Shown: positions 11,096-22,879, counted from the stretch's first letter. The stretch: DNA of 64,000 nt from Strigamia acuminata (GCA_949358305.1 OX442320.1:1180501-1244500); one strand, 5' to 3'. Made by a program: numbers and translations. The notes: generated by a model not told the origin, from the letters alone.

Positions 11096-14000
11096 TCAAT
11101 TTGTCGCGACAAAAATGTGCTCGCACAACGCGTCCAATTTTGCGCGGGACAACCACTTTGTCATAATGTCCGCGACGTTGAGGGTCCCTGGGATGTGCCT
11201 GATTCGAAAAACACCTTTCTCGAACCAGTCGCGCAAGAAATGCAATTTCACGTCTATGTGTTTGTTTGCGCGATTTTCTATGCGGTTTTTCGCATATTGA
11301 ATCGCAGGCATCGAATCGGCATAAACACATGGTATTTCCCGGTCAAACCCGTCAATCATCACTTCCGCGTCAAATATGCGTTCTAACCAAATTATCTCCT
11401 TCACACCGTCCACAACCGCCAAGAATTCGCTTTCCATAATGGAAAGAGCGGTAATGGTCTGCTTATGGCAGTTCCAGGAGACGGGGACACCACCCAGATA
11501 GATAATGTGCCCGCCAAAACTTCGGCGCTTGTCTTGGTCCAGCGCGTAAGACGCATCTGTGTAAACAGTTAACTTGTCACTTTGACAGTTCCCAAGATTA
11601 ATGGAGAAATTCGGCGTATTAGCCAGGTAACGCAACACTTGAAGCAGCATGTTTACGTGTCGTGTCGAGTGAGTCTCGTTGTATTGAGACAATACAATTA
11701 CAGAAAACAAGATATCGGGTCTTGTGCGACTTGCGATGAAGAGCAAACTTCCGACAAGAGACCGATATGGAAAACTCGAATTAACACGTTCTCCCGTTTG
11801 GACTTTTTGGATCATAGTGCCGGGCGTGCCAGGCACTCTAACACGGTGAGATGGGTCAATACCGTATTGCTTGCAGAGCTTCGCAATATAGGTGCGTTGA
11901 TGAATGAGGATATTCCCCCCGTCCCTACAAAACTCAATCCCTAATAAAAGGGTGACGGGGCCCAAATTGACAATCTCAAAGGATTGTTGAATCCATTCTA
12001 AAACGCACTCTTCTGCCAACTCATCCCTCGAAAATAATACAATATCGTCGACGTAAAAGATGAGTATGGCGTCCGAACCCAAGCTATACACACAGTTAAG
12101 ACCCAAAACCGGTTCAAAACCTATTTCAATCAGCTGGTCGTGTAAGCGCTGGTACCACATACGACCAGACTGATGAAGCCCATAGAGAGATTTTCTCAAC
12201 TCCCAACATTTGTGTTGGTTTTCAGGTGTTCGATATCCCTTGGGGATGTTGATGTACTGCACCTCATCGAGGTCCCCATATAGATATGCGGCCTTGATGT
12301 CAAGGTGTAAGTCACGCCAGCTCCTTAATACTACAAGAGTACAAAAGAACATCATGACCAACACAAAGTTGACTACGGGGGAGAAGACCTCCGTAAAGTC
12401 AATGCCGGGCTTCTGCTTGAACCCTTGTGCAACAAGACGAGCACGATATCTGCTAATCGCACCCGTATGATCCCTTTTGAGTTTATAAATCCACTTTGAT
12501 CCTAGCAAGGTTTTATCCTTGACTTCACTTTTGTCAACCTCGACATACACCTCTCGTTCTTTAAAGATGTCGATTTCGTCCTCCATTGCCCTTTCCCAAT
12601 CAGGTTTCCCAACACCTGTCACAGCCTCTTCGTAGGTGTCAGGCTCTACAGAGCAGCAACCAGCAAAACCGACATTGATGTCTTTGAAGTTGAACAATTC
12701 CGAGATATACTCGTATCCCTCGTCCCGACACCACCGCACAACTTCAACACGACTTCGAATTCTGTCATGCTTTGGTGAAATGTAATAAACATCAACCTGT
12801 CCAGCCGTTGCGCCTGATTTTCGCACAGACTGCCGTCTTTGCCATTTAGACATGTCCAACGGCAATAACCCACCAGCTGGAACTGTGCGTTCCCCTGTAT
12901 CCTTTCCTTTTCGTGGGGGATTACGACGCACAGGTGTAGGTGACGTTCGGGGGGATAGTTGAGGACTCGCATCAGGATCCTCAATTTCATCCTCGTCATC
13001 GGGGTAAATACTGAAGAAATTCTCATCGTCCCCCTTTGCCCCACCAATTTCATCAACATTTGCATCTCTAAGGACATCTTGCACTATATCCTCGATGACA
13101 TCTTCCACGACACCAGCGTTCTCAACTTGTTCAGGTGCCTTTTCGGGCGCAGGTTCCTGAATTGGGGGTGGGGGAACCACTGCTTCCGGTAGGGGGCCAC
13201 CATGAACGCTGTCGTCGTCTGACGAGGAGCCATCCTCGTTTGAAGAATCAGACACGCTGTCGAAATATGAGGGGCTCGAGGGAGGAATTTTCAAATTTTC
13301 ATACCAAAAATTCTGTTCCAATATTTTGACATGTTTCGAGAGGAACACTTGGTTCCGTTTCGGGTCCCAAATTCGATACCCACGGGTGGAAGCCGCATAA
13401 CCAATTAATGCCCCTGCCCACGCCCTTTCTTTCAATTTCCCACCCCTTGTCTGGGAAGGAATGTGGACATATGTCAATGCCCCAATGCATTTGACATGAC
13501 GCAGGGACAATTTCTTATTGTAAAACACATTGTAAGGTGTTTTCCCTCCTAATCCCGTGTGTGGGAATCGATTTTTCAAATAAACGACAGAAACTGCAAG
13601 TTCTGCCCACAAAGTTGGGGAAAAATTATTCTCAAAAAGAAAAGCCCGGATTCCATTAAGAATGGTGCGGTTCGCTCGCTCAGCAACCGAATTCATCTCG
13701 GGGCTGTATGTATTCGTCCTCATACATTTCAACCCAATGCTGTCAGTATAAGCATTCCATTGTTTCGATATGAATTCCCCACCATTGTCAGTTTTAATGG
13801 CTTTGACCTTTTTAGAAGTAAGCCGTTCAATTTCCGTCAACCACTTCTTGAAATGACCCAAAACTTCATCTTTCGTTTTCATGATGATAATCCACATCAG
13901 TCGGGAGAAATCATCAACCATAATTAGGTAATAAAATGCCCCACCAATGCTCTTAACCGGTGAGGGCCCCCAAACATCTAAGTGAACAATTTCCAAAATC

Positions 14001-15907
14001 CCTTTAGTGGAGATATTAATAATGGGAGGAAAGCTTGCACGTGTGCTTTTCGCCCTCGAACAAGCATCGCAAGCCGACAATTCATTGTTGGAAAGTTTCA
14101 GCCCAAATACTTCATCGGATTTCTCCAACAATGCAATCCCTTTCGCATTAAGGTGCCCAAAACGTGAATGCCAAACATCCATCGTTTGAGGTTTGTCAGG
14201 CTTAATAAGAGCCTTATTCCCACCATTATCTTTCAAACTGTTTTGCACACCTTGTTTGGAAATCTTCGCAGTCTTTGATTTATTCCCATTGTTGACTACC
14301 AGGCCAGTGTGTGTGTTATTCAAAACGTTCAATTTCTGTTTCGGACTCGCATTATTCGCAACGATCGCTGGCGCATTGTTCGCAGCAGTCACTTGCCCCA
14401 TATTCGCAATTGCAGGTTTCCCTGTCTTACTCAAATTTTGGGTTAATGCAGTCTTAAAATCTAAATGAGTTAGTAATGAATTAACAATTTCTTCACCCTT
14501 TAAAGGTGGACTAGGCTCCACTGCCGCATTCTGTTGCGCAGGTAATGCAGCAGCGTTAACAATGTGTGCAGTATTCACTTGACAATTGACTTTATACATT
14601 CTATCACTCGTACGTGTCGCAGTGATAGAAGGCGCATCAATACTGTCATGAAAAATGGACATTTTTCCATTCTTTACAAATGTGGTAGCCCCAGCTTCAT
14701 CTGCACGACCTAATGAAATCAGATTCTTTCTGAAGTTTGGAGCGTAGAAGACATTTTTCAATTGTAATTCCCGTTTCTTTTGTCCATAAAAAGATATTAA
14801 TGTCACAGTCCCGATGCCCTCGATTTTCGACTTTCCTTCGCCCTGCTGGACGCTGTAACCAGTTAATGGTTTGAAGTCGGAGAACCAGGACTTGTTGAAC
14901 GAGAAATGGTCTGTCGCTCCTGTATCGACGTACCATTGCGAATCAAAGTTCGCATGTGACACCAGCGATACGACAGGAGATTGCTCTTGATTCGAAATCG
15001 CTGCGGAGAAGTAAGAGATGGGGACGTCATCAAAAATATTCATTTGGGTGACGGCGGCCTTTTGCCGGCCTTTTCCACGTGATTTTCCTCGTGGATTGCC
15101 CCTAAACTGTCCTGTTGATCCGCCTCTTCCAGTAAGTTGCTGTTTAGGTGGAGAAGGGCAGTCGCGGGAAAAATGGCCTGTCCCACCGCAGGTAAAACAC
15201 ACACGTGGGGAACTGGGCGCGGTTCCGCCGCGTCCACGTTGACCACTGCCTCCGCCAAAGAAGGCTCCAGTGTTTTCCAACGGTGTCGGGTTGGGCACTC
15301 CAAATTCGTCCCCCTTCTCGTAAAGGCGATTATACTCGCCTAAAAGTCTTTCTTTCACGGCAGCGGCCGTAAATTCCGGGTCGGGCCAGTGATACACTGT
15401 CTGTTTGACTGGCTCGAATTGGGGCGGCAAAAGGTCCAAGTACTGGAAAGCGTGGAACTCATCCGAGACCACAATCTTCACGTCGGCGAGTTGTGTAACT
15501 TTCCGGTCGACACGGGAAGTAAAGACGACCATCTCTTCATCCTCCCGTAGACGCATATCGAGGAATTCCCGCCGGAGTCGGGCTTTGCGTGCGCGCGTGG
15601 TCGGCTGGTAAGCCGCTTTCAGCGCTTCCCACACACCCTTCGCGGTTGGGTGGGCCACAGCCACGACTTGCTGTGGTTCGTTGCAAGCCAGACAAATGGT
15701 GGAGCGGGCTTTTTCTTCGCCCTTTTCGTAGTCACGAATTTCCTTTGCCGGCGATCCAGCAGGCGGTTCCTTGATTTTGCCGGTCACATGTCCCCAAACA
15801 CTGTATGATTGAAGCAAAAGCTGGATCTGCATGCTCCAGGTGGGATAATTGGAGCCGTCCAGTTTGCGTACATCCTTGTAATCATCATGTCGGTCCCAAT
15901 TCGACAT
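11096..15907 (-). CDS. Complete copia gag-pol polyprotein of element G
   Basis: Intact minus-strand frame of 1603 codons. The ATG at 15905-15907 is preferred over an in-frame ATG ten codons upstream because it aligns with the start in element C (both MS..HDDYKD). Order: Gag with a zinc knuckle near residue 240 (CFTCGGTGHFSRDC); protease DTGA near 330; GAG-pre-integrase WHSRFGHL...CDAC near 580; integrase core with Asp in HLDVWGP, TDNGGEF and AERANRT (640-745); an acidic, proline-rich linker; reverse transcriptase with FYVDD near 1285; RNase H with YTDAS near 1450 and SEFLAVVDG. All catalytic motifs are present, and length and order are standard for Ty1/copia. It is one of two complete copia coding regions in the window and the likeliest source of enzymes for H. 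Confidence 0.96.
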   Translation of the reverse strand: MSNWDRHDDYKDVRKLDGSNYPTWSMQIQLLLQSYSVWGHVTGKIKEPPAGSPAKEIRDYEKGEEKARSTICLACNEPQQVVAVAHPTAKGVWEALKAAYQPTTRARKARLRREFLDMRLREDEEMVVFTSRVDRKVTQLADVKIVVSDEFHAFQYLDLLPPQFEPVKQTVYHWPDPEFTAAAVKERLLGEYNRLYEKGDEFGVPNPTPLENTGAFFGGGSGQRGRGGTAPSSPRVCFTCGGTGHFSRDCPSPPKQQLTGRGGSTGQFRGNPRGKSRGKGRQKAAVTQMNIFDDVPISYFSAAISNQEQSPVVSLVSHANFDSQWYVDTGATDHFSFNKSWFSDFKPLTGYSVQQGEGKSKIEGIGTVTLISFYGQKKRELQLKNVFYAPNFRKNLISLGRADEAGATTFVKNGKMSIFHDSIDAPSITATRTSDRMYKVNCQVNTAHIVNAAALPAQQNAAVEPSPPLKGEEIVNSLLTHLDFKTALTQNLSKTGKPAIANMGQVTAANNAPAIVANNASPKQKLNVLNNTHTGLVVNNGNKSKTAKISKQGVQNSLKDNGGNKALIKPDKPQTMDVWHSRFGHLNAKGIALLEKSDEVFGLKLSNNELSACDACSRAKSTRASFPPIINISTKGILEIVHLDVWGPSPVKSIGGAFYYLIMVDDFSRLMWIIIMKTKDEVLGHFKKWLTEIERLTSKKVKAIKTDNGGEFISKQWNAYTDSIGLKCMRTNTYSPEMNSVAERANRTILNGIRAFLFENNFSPTLWAELAVSVVYLKNRFPHTGLGGKTPYNVFYNKKLSLRHVKCIGALTYVHIPSQTRGGKLKERAWAGALIGYAASTRGYRIWDPKRNQVFLSKHVKILEQNFWYENLKIPPSSPSYFDSVSDSSNEDGSSSDDDSVHGGPLPEAVVPPPPIQEPAPEKAPEQVENAGVVEDVIEDIVQDVLRDANVDEIGGAKGDDENFFSIYPDDEDEIEDPDASPQLSPRTSPTPVRRNPPRKGKDTGERTVPAGGLLPLDMSKWQRRQSVRKSGATAGQVDVYYISPKHDRIRSRVEVVRWCRDEGYEYISELFNFKDINVGFAGCCSVEPDTYEEAVTGVGKPDWERAMEDEIDIFKEREVYVEVDKSEVKDKTLLGSKWIYKLKRDHTGAISRYRARLVAQGFKQKPGIDFTEVFSPVVNFVLVMMFFCTLVVLRSWRDLHLDIKAAYLYGDLDEVQYINIPKGYRTPENQHKCWELRKSLYGLHQSGRMWYQRLHDQLIEIGFEPVLGLNCVYSLGSDAILIFYVDDIVLFSRDELAEECVLEWIQQSFEIVNLGPVTLLLGIEFCRDGGNILIHQRTYIAKLCKQYGIDPSHRVRVPGTPGTMIQKVQTGERVNSSFPYRSLVGSLLFIASRTRPDILFSVIVLSQYNETHSTRHVNMLLQVLRYLANTPNFSINLGNCQSDKLTVYTDASYALDQDKRRSFGGHIIYLGGVPVSWNCHKQTITALSIMESEFLAVVDGVKEIIWLERIFDAEVMIDGFDREIPCVYADSMPAIQYAKNRIENRANKHIDVKLHFLRDWFEKGVFRIRHIPGTLNVADIMTKWLSRAKLDALCEHIFVATN

Positions 15908-17052
15908 GGTGAAGAATTTGGTGAAAAATCGATGCACAAATCACAAAATTCACAAATTTCGGCGAAAAACACTCGAAAAATTCACCAATTTGATGAAAAC
16001 ACACACTAATATTCACAATTCCGGTGAATATGCCGTGCAGAGAAGCGAAAACACCCCCAAAAATTGAAGGCGAAACAATCACAAACTTCCCTTTGGGCAC
16101 CTCAATAAGTGAGGTGAAAAACCCGAATCTGGTCGCCCTACTAGCTTCCGACCGACCCACCTGGGGGCCGCGGGACGACTAGTTGGCCACGGACAAGCCC
16201 AGACCGGAATGAGACTGCACGTAGGCGACTGCCTAAAGGGTGCAGAATAAACAAAAGGACCCCAAAACAAAAACCTTAAGAATTAACAGAGTTTCACGAA
16301 AATAGCAACTAAAATACACTTTTCAGATGTGAAGTTGGCCAATTACGGGATCCTTGCGTCGTAATTGGTTCCCACGTTGCAGTAAACGTCGGCTTCACGT
16401 TGTCTTCGCACGGAACTGGGCTGACGTGCAGACCGCGTACACACTTCCGTGTATCGGCCAAAATCGATGTTGCGTACGTCCACGCCTTCGTACCCGCTTT
16501 CCTGGATGCGAAGCACGGAAATAACCGCCTGCACACACGCTTATCGTGTGCAGGACTTCTCGGTGATCGCCGGATTAAATTCGCGAGTTGAATCTCGTCG
16601 TTCTTGACGAAAAATCCAACGAAAATGGCTGCCGGTGCAACAATCGTCGATTCGCGACGATTTCTTCGCAAAATGACGGTTTCCAGACGTTCCCACGCTG
16701 GAAAGACACCAAATGCGGCGGCTAATCGACGTATTCGTTCGTCGAAACGTTGGGCGTGCGTGTGTCGTTCCGTACACACTCGTAGACACGCTAACTTCGC
16801 AAACAAAAATGGCGCCGCCCGAGAAAAACTCGGTTATATCGGCGAAAAATAAACGAAATGCAATGTTCCTTACACCGTTTTGCTCCAAATTCACTGTAGA
16901 ATTGTCCGCACACGTCGTCACGGCTGTCCTTCGCGAAAAATTCCGGTTTTCGGCGATACGTCTCGGCGACGATCTGCGACGAACTTCCAACGTTCGTTTT
17001 CGCCCGAAAAACCTCACGAACTCGTCAATAACCTGTTGGCCCGATCGTGAGA
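15908..17052 (-). other. Leader of copia G
   Basis: 1.1-kb untranslated leader between PBS and gag. It contains the shared leader motif (complement of 16251-16300) and a CCGCGGNCCCAGG-like block near 16160, also found in H and in altered form in C. No convincing coding capacity. Confidence 0.7.
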
Positions 17053-17064
17053 CCTCTGCTACCA
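17053..17064 (-). other. Primer binding site of G (initiator tRNA-Met)
   Basis: TGGTAGCAGAGG on the minus strand, adjoining the inner end of the 5' LTR. Confidence 0.9.
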
Positions 17065-17499
17065 TTTGATAAGTCCGTGGAGGCCAGGAAACATCGGAAA
17101 GGAGTTGAAACCAGCTTAAAATGTGCGGGGAGCTCGCACTTCGCGCCCGCCATGTTTTAATCACATGAAAGCATAAAAGCAACTGGGTTTGAGGCTAATT
17201 GGTCTCAAACCGTACAAAATATGACAATAGGACAAATCAATAGCAACAAGCATTGATTTGTTCTTTACAATATAAGTAATTGTTAACCTAGGCATAATTA
17301 ACCGATAAACAACACGGAAAACAACATTTATCGCTCTCTCAAGCAGACGACACAAGAAACATAGAATATGTGTGTTAACACACAAGAGTAGCATTAATAT
17401 GCGCTACACGGGTATCCAAAGGATGCCAACACACATATCTGCCATGCCTATCCAGAAATGCATGGGGAAACGGACAAAATAATTAATCGCATACTAATA
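17065..17499 (-). repeat. 5' LTR of copia G
   Basis: 435 bp, identical by eye to 4785-5219. The hairpin GCTT-GAGA-GAGC is the complement of 17333-17344. Confidence 0.94.
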
Positions 17500-17504
17500 G
17501 ATTA

Positions 17505-20500
17505 CAGGTGGCACCTGCCGGGATGCGCATATAGACCTTGTGCTCGAGGTCCCCGTACAGGTATGCACATTTGACGTCGAGGTGTGCATCTTTCCATCCT
17601 CGTAGCACTACCAAAAGGCAAAAGAATAGACGAATGAGGACGAAGTTCACTACTGGGCTGAAGACCTCGTCGTAATCGATTCCGAAAGTTTGGCGAAAGC
17701 CTTGGGCGACAAGTCGAGCACGATATCGAGTAATCTTGCCGGTCGCGTCTGATTTGAGTTTAAAAATCCATTTACAACCCAAGATTGTCGTATCGGGCGG
17801 TTTCGGCACTTCGACATAGATTTCCCGCTCTTTAAAAGTTCCTAACTCTTCATCAATGGCTTCACGCCATTTTGGAGCGTCGTCGAATTTGGGAATTTCC
17901 GCATACGATGACGGTTCGGTGCGACAGAGGTGAGCGGCATGTCGAGCTGGAGGAATCAACGGTAGCGTATGCTCCATGTTGCCGAAAAAGAATAACTCGG
18001 GGTCGTAAGGGAGATTGTTCATGGCACAGAATTCTTCGACGTCTCTACGAGATCGAAGTCGGAGGCCGGGTTCCGGGAAATAATAGACGTCGATGTCTAT
18101 CGAACCTGGCTGCTGGTCCTTTCGTAGGTGTTCTTCGCGAACCCATCTGCGAAACACTGTGTTCCCGCCGACATAACGCCAATAGAATGATGTCTTGCCG
18201 GCAGAAGGAGCTGCAACATGTGTTGCGCCAGGAGGCAATGGAGACATTTGCCCCTGATCAAAGATTGGCATTGTGTGCTGCAGAATGTTCGGACCAGCTT
18301 TCTTTCGTAACGTGATGAAACGATTTGGTGATCTCGGTGGTGAAAGGCCGGGAGAACTGGCATTGGACGTTTCCGGTGACACGTGTGCAGACTGATTCGG
18401 TCGCAATTCTTCCGCGTCCGGTTGAACCGCAAATTCCTCGATCTGCTCGGCGTCATCGTCGGTGTCCTGCCCTTCAGCTATCTGTTCGTGTTCCTCATTA
18501 GTAATCGGATGCGACACGGAATGACGAGCTGGAGTTGGCAATGTCGATGCACAAAGTTCTAACAATTGTCGTTCCGGCGTTGATGGGGGTGGAATGTGGA
18601 CAATCGGTATCGGTGGCGTCTTTGATTTGGAGGCCGACTTGGATACGGATTTTTCTTCGGATATCGAATGCTCATCATCTGACGCTGGTTTGATCGACCA
18701 GTCCGCATATTGGACGGTGTCGTTGAATGACACTCTTTGTTGTTCATTGTTGGGTTCATAGAAGGATTCGTTGTTGCCATTTGGTACGCTTCGTAGGGAT
18801 TTGCGATACGATTGATGTTCGTCTATGCGGACATGTGCAGACTCCGTGACCTTGTTATCAATGGGATTCCAAATTCTATAGCCACGAGTTGCAACCGCGT
18901 ACCCAACGAGATATCCTTCCCATGCGCGTGGATCAAGCTTTTTACGGCCCGGCGCTGTGTAGTGGACCCAACATTTGGATCCGATCTTTCGTAAGTGTCG
19001 GAGAGATAACGCTCGCTCACGCCAAAGTACATAGGGGACTTGATTCTTCAAACGTGAGTGAGGGCTTCTGTTCTTGATATAAGCGAAAGTCACTGCAAGC
19101 TCTGCCCATAGACCGGCCGGAAGTTTGGTCTCTTCATGAATCGCGCGGATATTGTCCGCCATCGTCCGGTTAATGCGTTCGGCCGTTCCATTCATCTGTG
19201 GGCTCGATGGGTTCGTTCGCTGCCCTTGGATTCCTTTGTCTTTCAAATAGCGCTCGAATTCATTTGACATGAATTCCCCGCCACGGTCTGTGCGAATGGC
19301 CTTGATCGTTGTATTCGCAACCCGTTCGACTCTGGCGGCAAAGTCTTTAAAACATGCGAAGACTTGGGACTTCTGCGCCAATGGGGTGATCCAAGTATAT
19401 CGTGTAGCGTCATCAATGATCGTTAGAACAAAACGAGCTCCACCGAAAGATGTTGCAGGAGCCGGCCCCCACACGTCCATATGCAGGAGGTCGAGTGCTT
19501 TAGTAGTACTCGGGTGAAGGTCCGGTTTGTGTGAAATCTTGATTGATTTTGCAAGGCGACAGTCGTTGCAAGCGAGTTCTTGTTTTACTTCTCCCGGTTC
19601 CATTCCGTATACTTGTTCGTTGTTTGCCAACAGGCGCATTGCATTTGTGTGCAAATGCCCTAATCTGCTATGCCATAGGCCCGTAGCATCCTTTACGTTT
19701 GCAGGGTTAGCGATTGCCTTCTTTGGTGACTTGGAAGGATTGCTCGGAGGAAGAGGTATGGCAGGAGGAATATTAGGTAATGGCGTGGTCGGAATGGATT
19801 GGAGAACGTTGGAATAGGAATGGATAGGAGGATCTGGTTGGATAGGCGTGGATTGGGGAACAGGCAGAGACTGGGTCGGATTGGAAATTTGATTCTGAAT
19901 TTGCTTCGGAATCGGCGGCATTTCTATTCGAAAATCCGTGTTGCCTCCTTGTCTCGATTTCCCCTTTTTCGGTTTCGGAATGTTCTCAAAATCCACTTCT
20001 GTGGTGACATAAGTCAGCGCCGGCGTTTGCTGAACGGGTGTCGGAATTATCGTTGACACTGGGGTCGAAATCGCCGCAGACACAGAAGGAGTCGAACATA
20101 AACCGTCCACATAATACAATCCTGCCTTCTCCTTTGCTCGTAGAATAGAGCTCCGAATGTCCGATTGATAGATGTTAACTTCACCGTTGTAGAAATGTAT
20201 GTGATGACGTGTTTTGTCGATTTTGGAAACCGAAATCAAATTGGCCTCGAAATTCGGTGCAAAAAGTACATTCGTCAGATTCACAATACAATTGCAGTCA
20301 TCTATCCTCGTGAGCAGTCGGACATTTCCTTTTCCCGTCACCTTGGACTTGCCTTGTCCGAGCTCGATGTCGAAAGGCACGATGTCCACAAAATCCGTAA
20401 ACCAAGCTCGAACATATGAAACGTGGTCCGTCGCGCCACAGTCGACAATCCATTCGTTGGATTGCATGAAATGAGCAACTGGGCGCGCCGGGGCTTGTGG

Positions 20501-21403
20501 GGCACTGGCGAAGAATGTCCCTTCTCGTGTCGGACGAGAACAGCCTCGCGGACGCGTATCGTCGGGCTTGGGCGCGGAGTTTTTGTTGCGCTTCTTGCTC
20601 TTGCTTCGAGAGCGTTGGAAAGAAGCCGATGCCGGGGGTTGATTGTGATCCTCCCGTCGTGGATGGGGACACTTGTTCGCGTAGTGGCCCATCTCATTAC
20701 AGTTGAAACATTTAATTTCCGATAACGGTCGACGAGGACGGGAATTCTTCCGGGATTGTTGGCCTTTTACGGACGAATGCACAGAAGATGAGTGTACATT
20801 ATGCAATCCCATCGGTTTTAACCGTAAATATTCGGAAATCAATTGTTCGGCAACTTTAGTCGGCGTAAAGTCTTGATCAGGCCAGTGATATATCGCGAAC
20901 GTTGCTTGAGCGTATTCGGGCGGTAGTCGGTTGAGGTACTGGTATGCATGGTGATCATCTGTCGTAACCTCTTTGATGTCGGCTAATTGACGGACAAAAT
21001 GATCCACTCGATTGATGAAATCCTGCATTTCCTCATTGGGTTCGAGATGCAAAGTCAAGAACTCCGACCGTAATGCTGCCCGTCGCGCCCGCGAACTAGG
21101 CGCGTACGCTTTTGCCAGGACGTCCCATGCCTGTTTGGGAGTGTCACAATTGTCCAGGGCTGAACGTTTCGGTTCGCTGACATACATGTAGATGTGTCCG
21201 AGAGCTTTGTCCTTTTTAACCATGTAACGTTCTTTCTCTTTGTCCGTTAAAGTTAGGAGATGGTCGGCCTCCTTCTCCTCCGTTACATGCCTCCAAAGGC
21301 CCTCGGATTTCAAAAGCATCCGCATCGCCCTCTGCCAGGGCTCATAATTCCCGACAGAGAGGATGGGAATTCTGCTGACCGTCGTTTCCGTTGTCTTTTG
21401 CAT
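17505..21403 (-). CDS. Copia gag-pol of element F, 5' part (Gag to RT start)
   Basis: Minus-strand frame of about 1300 codons. The start is taken at the ATG giving MQKTTETTV; an ATG 11 codons upstream is possible. Order: Gag; zinc knuckle CFNCNEMGHYANKC near residue 233; protease with DCGA near 318, where most copia elements have DSGA or DTGA; GAG-pre-integrase WHSRLGHL...CNDC near 574; integrase core HMDVWGP, TDRGGEF and AERINRT (640-745); a long charged, proline-rich linker; and the start of the RT (WIFKLKSD, VFSPVVNFVLIRLF, YLYGDLEH). Element G cuts it in the RT, so the last few codons of the open frame come from G's LTR. It is a distinct copia family from C/D and G, with diverged sequence throughout. 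Confidence 0.94.
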
Positions 21404-22323
21404 CGTTTCGAAGATTCGGCACACCACGCAAAGCACACGGACTCAGAGAAATGGTATAACGGCGATCGAAGCACTTCACTAAGGCACAAAGAAGTGTGGA
21501 CGAATGTTTGTTCACACAAAATCGTTGCACTATTCACTAAATCACCTCCCACGTGGTTCAAAGCGGATATCACCAGATGGGGAGCCAATGCTAAAATTGG
21601 CTGAGAACCTAAAGCAAGTGTCCCCCTAGCTTCCTTTATAGCCACCTGGGGCTGCGGGAGTGCTAGGTGGCGCAGGGCTCAGCCTTGCTTTAGAATACAA
21701 ACACCGCTTGGACAGACTTGTCCGTAGGGCAGTGCCGATGCTAAAGGATCCCTTCCAAAATACCCACTTAAAACTAACAATATAATAAACGACAGGAAGG
21801 AGAAATAGATGAATCCCCCGTGGAAGGTCACACGGGCTCGCGGCAAAGCACGAGACAGGTTTTCTCGAAAAACCTGCTAGAAAAGCGCAATTCGGCTTCG
21901 AAAAACCGAATTCATCTCGATTTAACGAGGCTCTTCGTGAAAAATACACAAATCGTCGTAATAATTCGAAAATCGGCGATACTACATGCACTCCGGGGTG
22001 CATGAAGCGAGAGTCGTCTCGTTTCTCGATGGAGAACGTCTCATCGACGTTGTCGAAACGGAAAATCGTCGAAAATCTGAAAAATACAAAAATTCGCCTC
22101 GAAATTTGCGAGACCGCACAATTTCGGGCGAAATTAGCTGGAGAATCACGTGAGGCGTGGCGCAGGTCGCTTGTGAACGTTGGTAGGACGTTGCCGACGT
22201 TCAAATCACGGGAATCCAGCTTGAAAATGGTGAAAAACCTGAAAATATAAATTCGCCGCAAAATTCGCGAAATTCGCGTAATTTTCGGCGATAATTAGTA
22301 GCAAATGAAGCGTGCAGAGGATT
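21404..22323 (-). other. Leader of copia F
   Basis: Leader of about 0.9 kb between PBS and gag. It keeps a weak version of the shared leader motif (complement of about 21750-21800). Small open frames here are not supported as genes. Confidence 0.65.
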
Positions 22324-22342
22324 AAACCATCCTCTGCTACCA
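22324..22342 (-). other. Primer binding site of F (initiator tRNA-Met)
   Basis: TGGTAGCAGAGGATGGTTT on the minus strand is a 19-base perfect complement of the 3' end of metazoan initiator tRNA-Met including CCA, the longest PBS match in the window. Two bases separate it from the LTR. Confidence 0.93.
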
Positions 22343-22344
22343 AT

Positions 22345-22879
22345 TGTAGGGCGGTAGCAGAGGAAAACGACCAAAAAGCACTCGAGACTTCGAGTGTAAC
22401 GTCGCAAAGGCGTCGCACTACTCGTACGAACGTGTGGGCGACGTCGGGAGCGAAAAAGAATGAAACGACCGCGCAAATGCGCTTATATGTCGTGCAATAA
22501 ACCAGGCAGTGTTTAAAAACATAAAAATAAGTTTACTAAACCAAAATACTTACAAATGAAGCAATTACATAGTGAGATCATAAGGGCGAGAGCCAAGACG
22601 ATGGTCGCCGCCATCTTGGAAGGTGATAAGAACACTAACGACACCTGGTGTCGTGAATTGGCGTTACGGAATTGAGAAATTCCGTAAAGCTTAACAAAAG
22701 CACTGGGAATAGCATGGTACTCCATGCAAAAACGTAACAAATGCATATAAATGCGGGAAAAGATAAACAATATCGAATATTGATAAAAATGGGAAAATAC
22801 ATCGAAATAAATGAAATGAGGAGTCGGAATGTGATTCTATATCACATCGATATGTATCATTTGGTTTCTTAGACCAACA
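22345..22879 (-). repeat. 5' LTR of copia F
   Basis: 535 bp, TGTTGGTCTAAG...CCCTACA. Ten bases from its inner end it has CCTCTGCTACC, complementary to the adjacent PBS, so LTR and PBS could pair in RNA as an 11-bp stem. Confidence 0.95.

Larger units (their letters stand above)
4785..17499 (-). mobile_element. Copia element G, full length, split by element H
   Basis: Minus-strand Ty1/copia element inserted in the RT region of F. Target duplication GATTA is at 4780-4784 and 17500-17504. The LTRs (435 bp, 17065-17499 and 4785-5219) look identical. With these boundaries the LTR reads TATTAG...CAAA on the minus strand rather than TG...CA, and both copies agree. PBS (complement of 17053-17064), a long leader and one intact gag-pol frame follow. 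Element H landed between the polypurine tract and the 3' LTR. G has complete coding capacity but its 3' LTR is 5.9 kb away from the tract, so this copy is structurally disabled although its proteins may still be made. Confidence 0.95.
2940..22879 (-). mobile_element. Copia element F, complete ends, split by element G
   Basis: Ty1/copia element on the minus strand inserted in the leader of D. Its 5-bp target duplication GCACT is at 2935-2939 and 22880-22884. Its two 535-bp LTRs (22345-22879 and 2940-3474) differ at one position by eye. Order on the minus strand: 5' LTR, PBS, leader, gag-pol (21403 down to 17505), element G, rest of gag-pol (4779 down to 3674), polypurine tract, 3' LTR. Removing G and one copy of its duplication leaves the pol frame unbroken across the junction, so F was probably coding-competent when G landed. 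Confidence 0.95.

Noticed and set aside
22324-22342. Possible tRNA gene because of the initiator-Met 3' end sequence
   Set aside because: Only the 3' end complement is present, at the correct place for a PBS next to an LTR.
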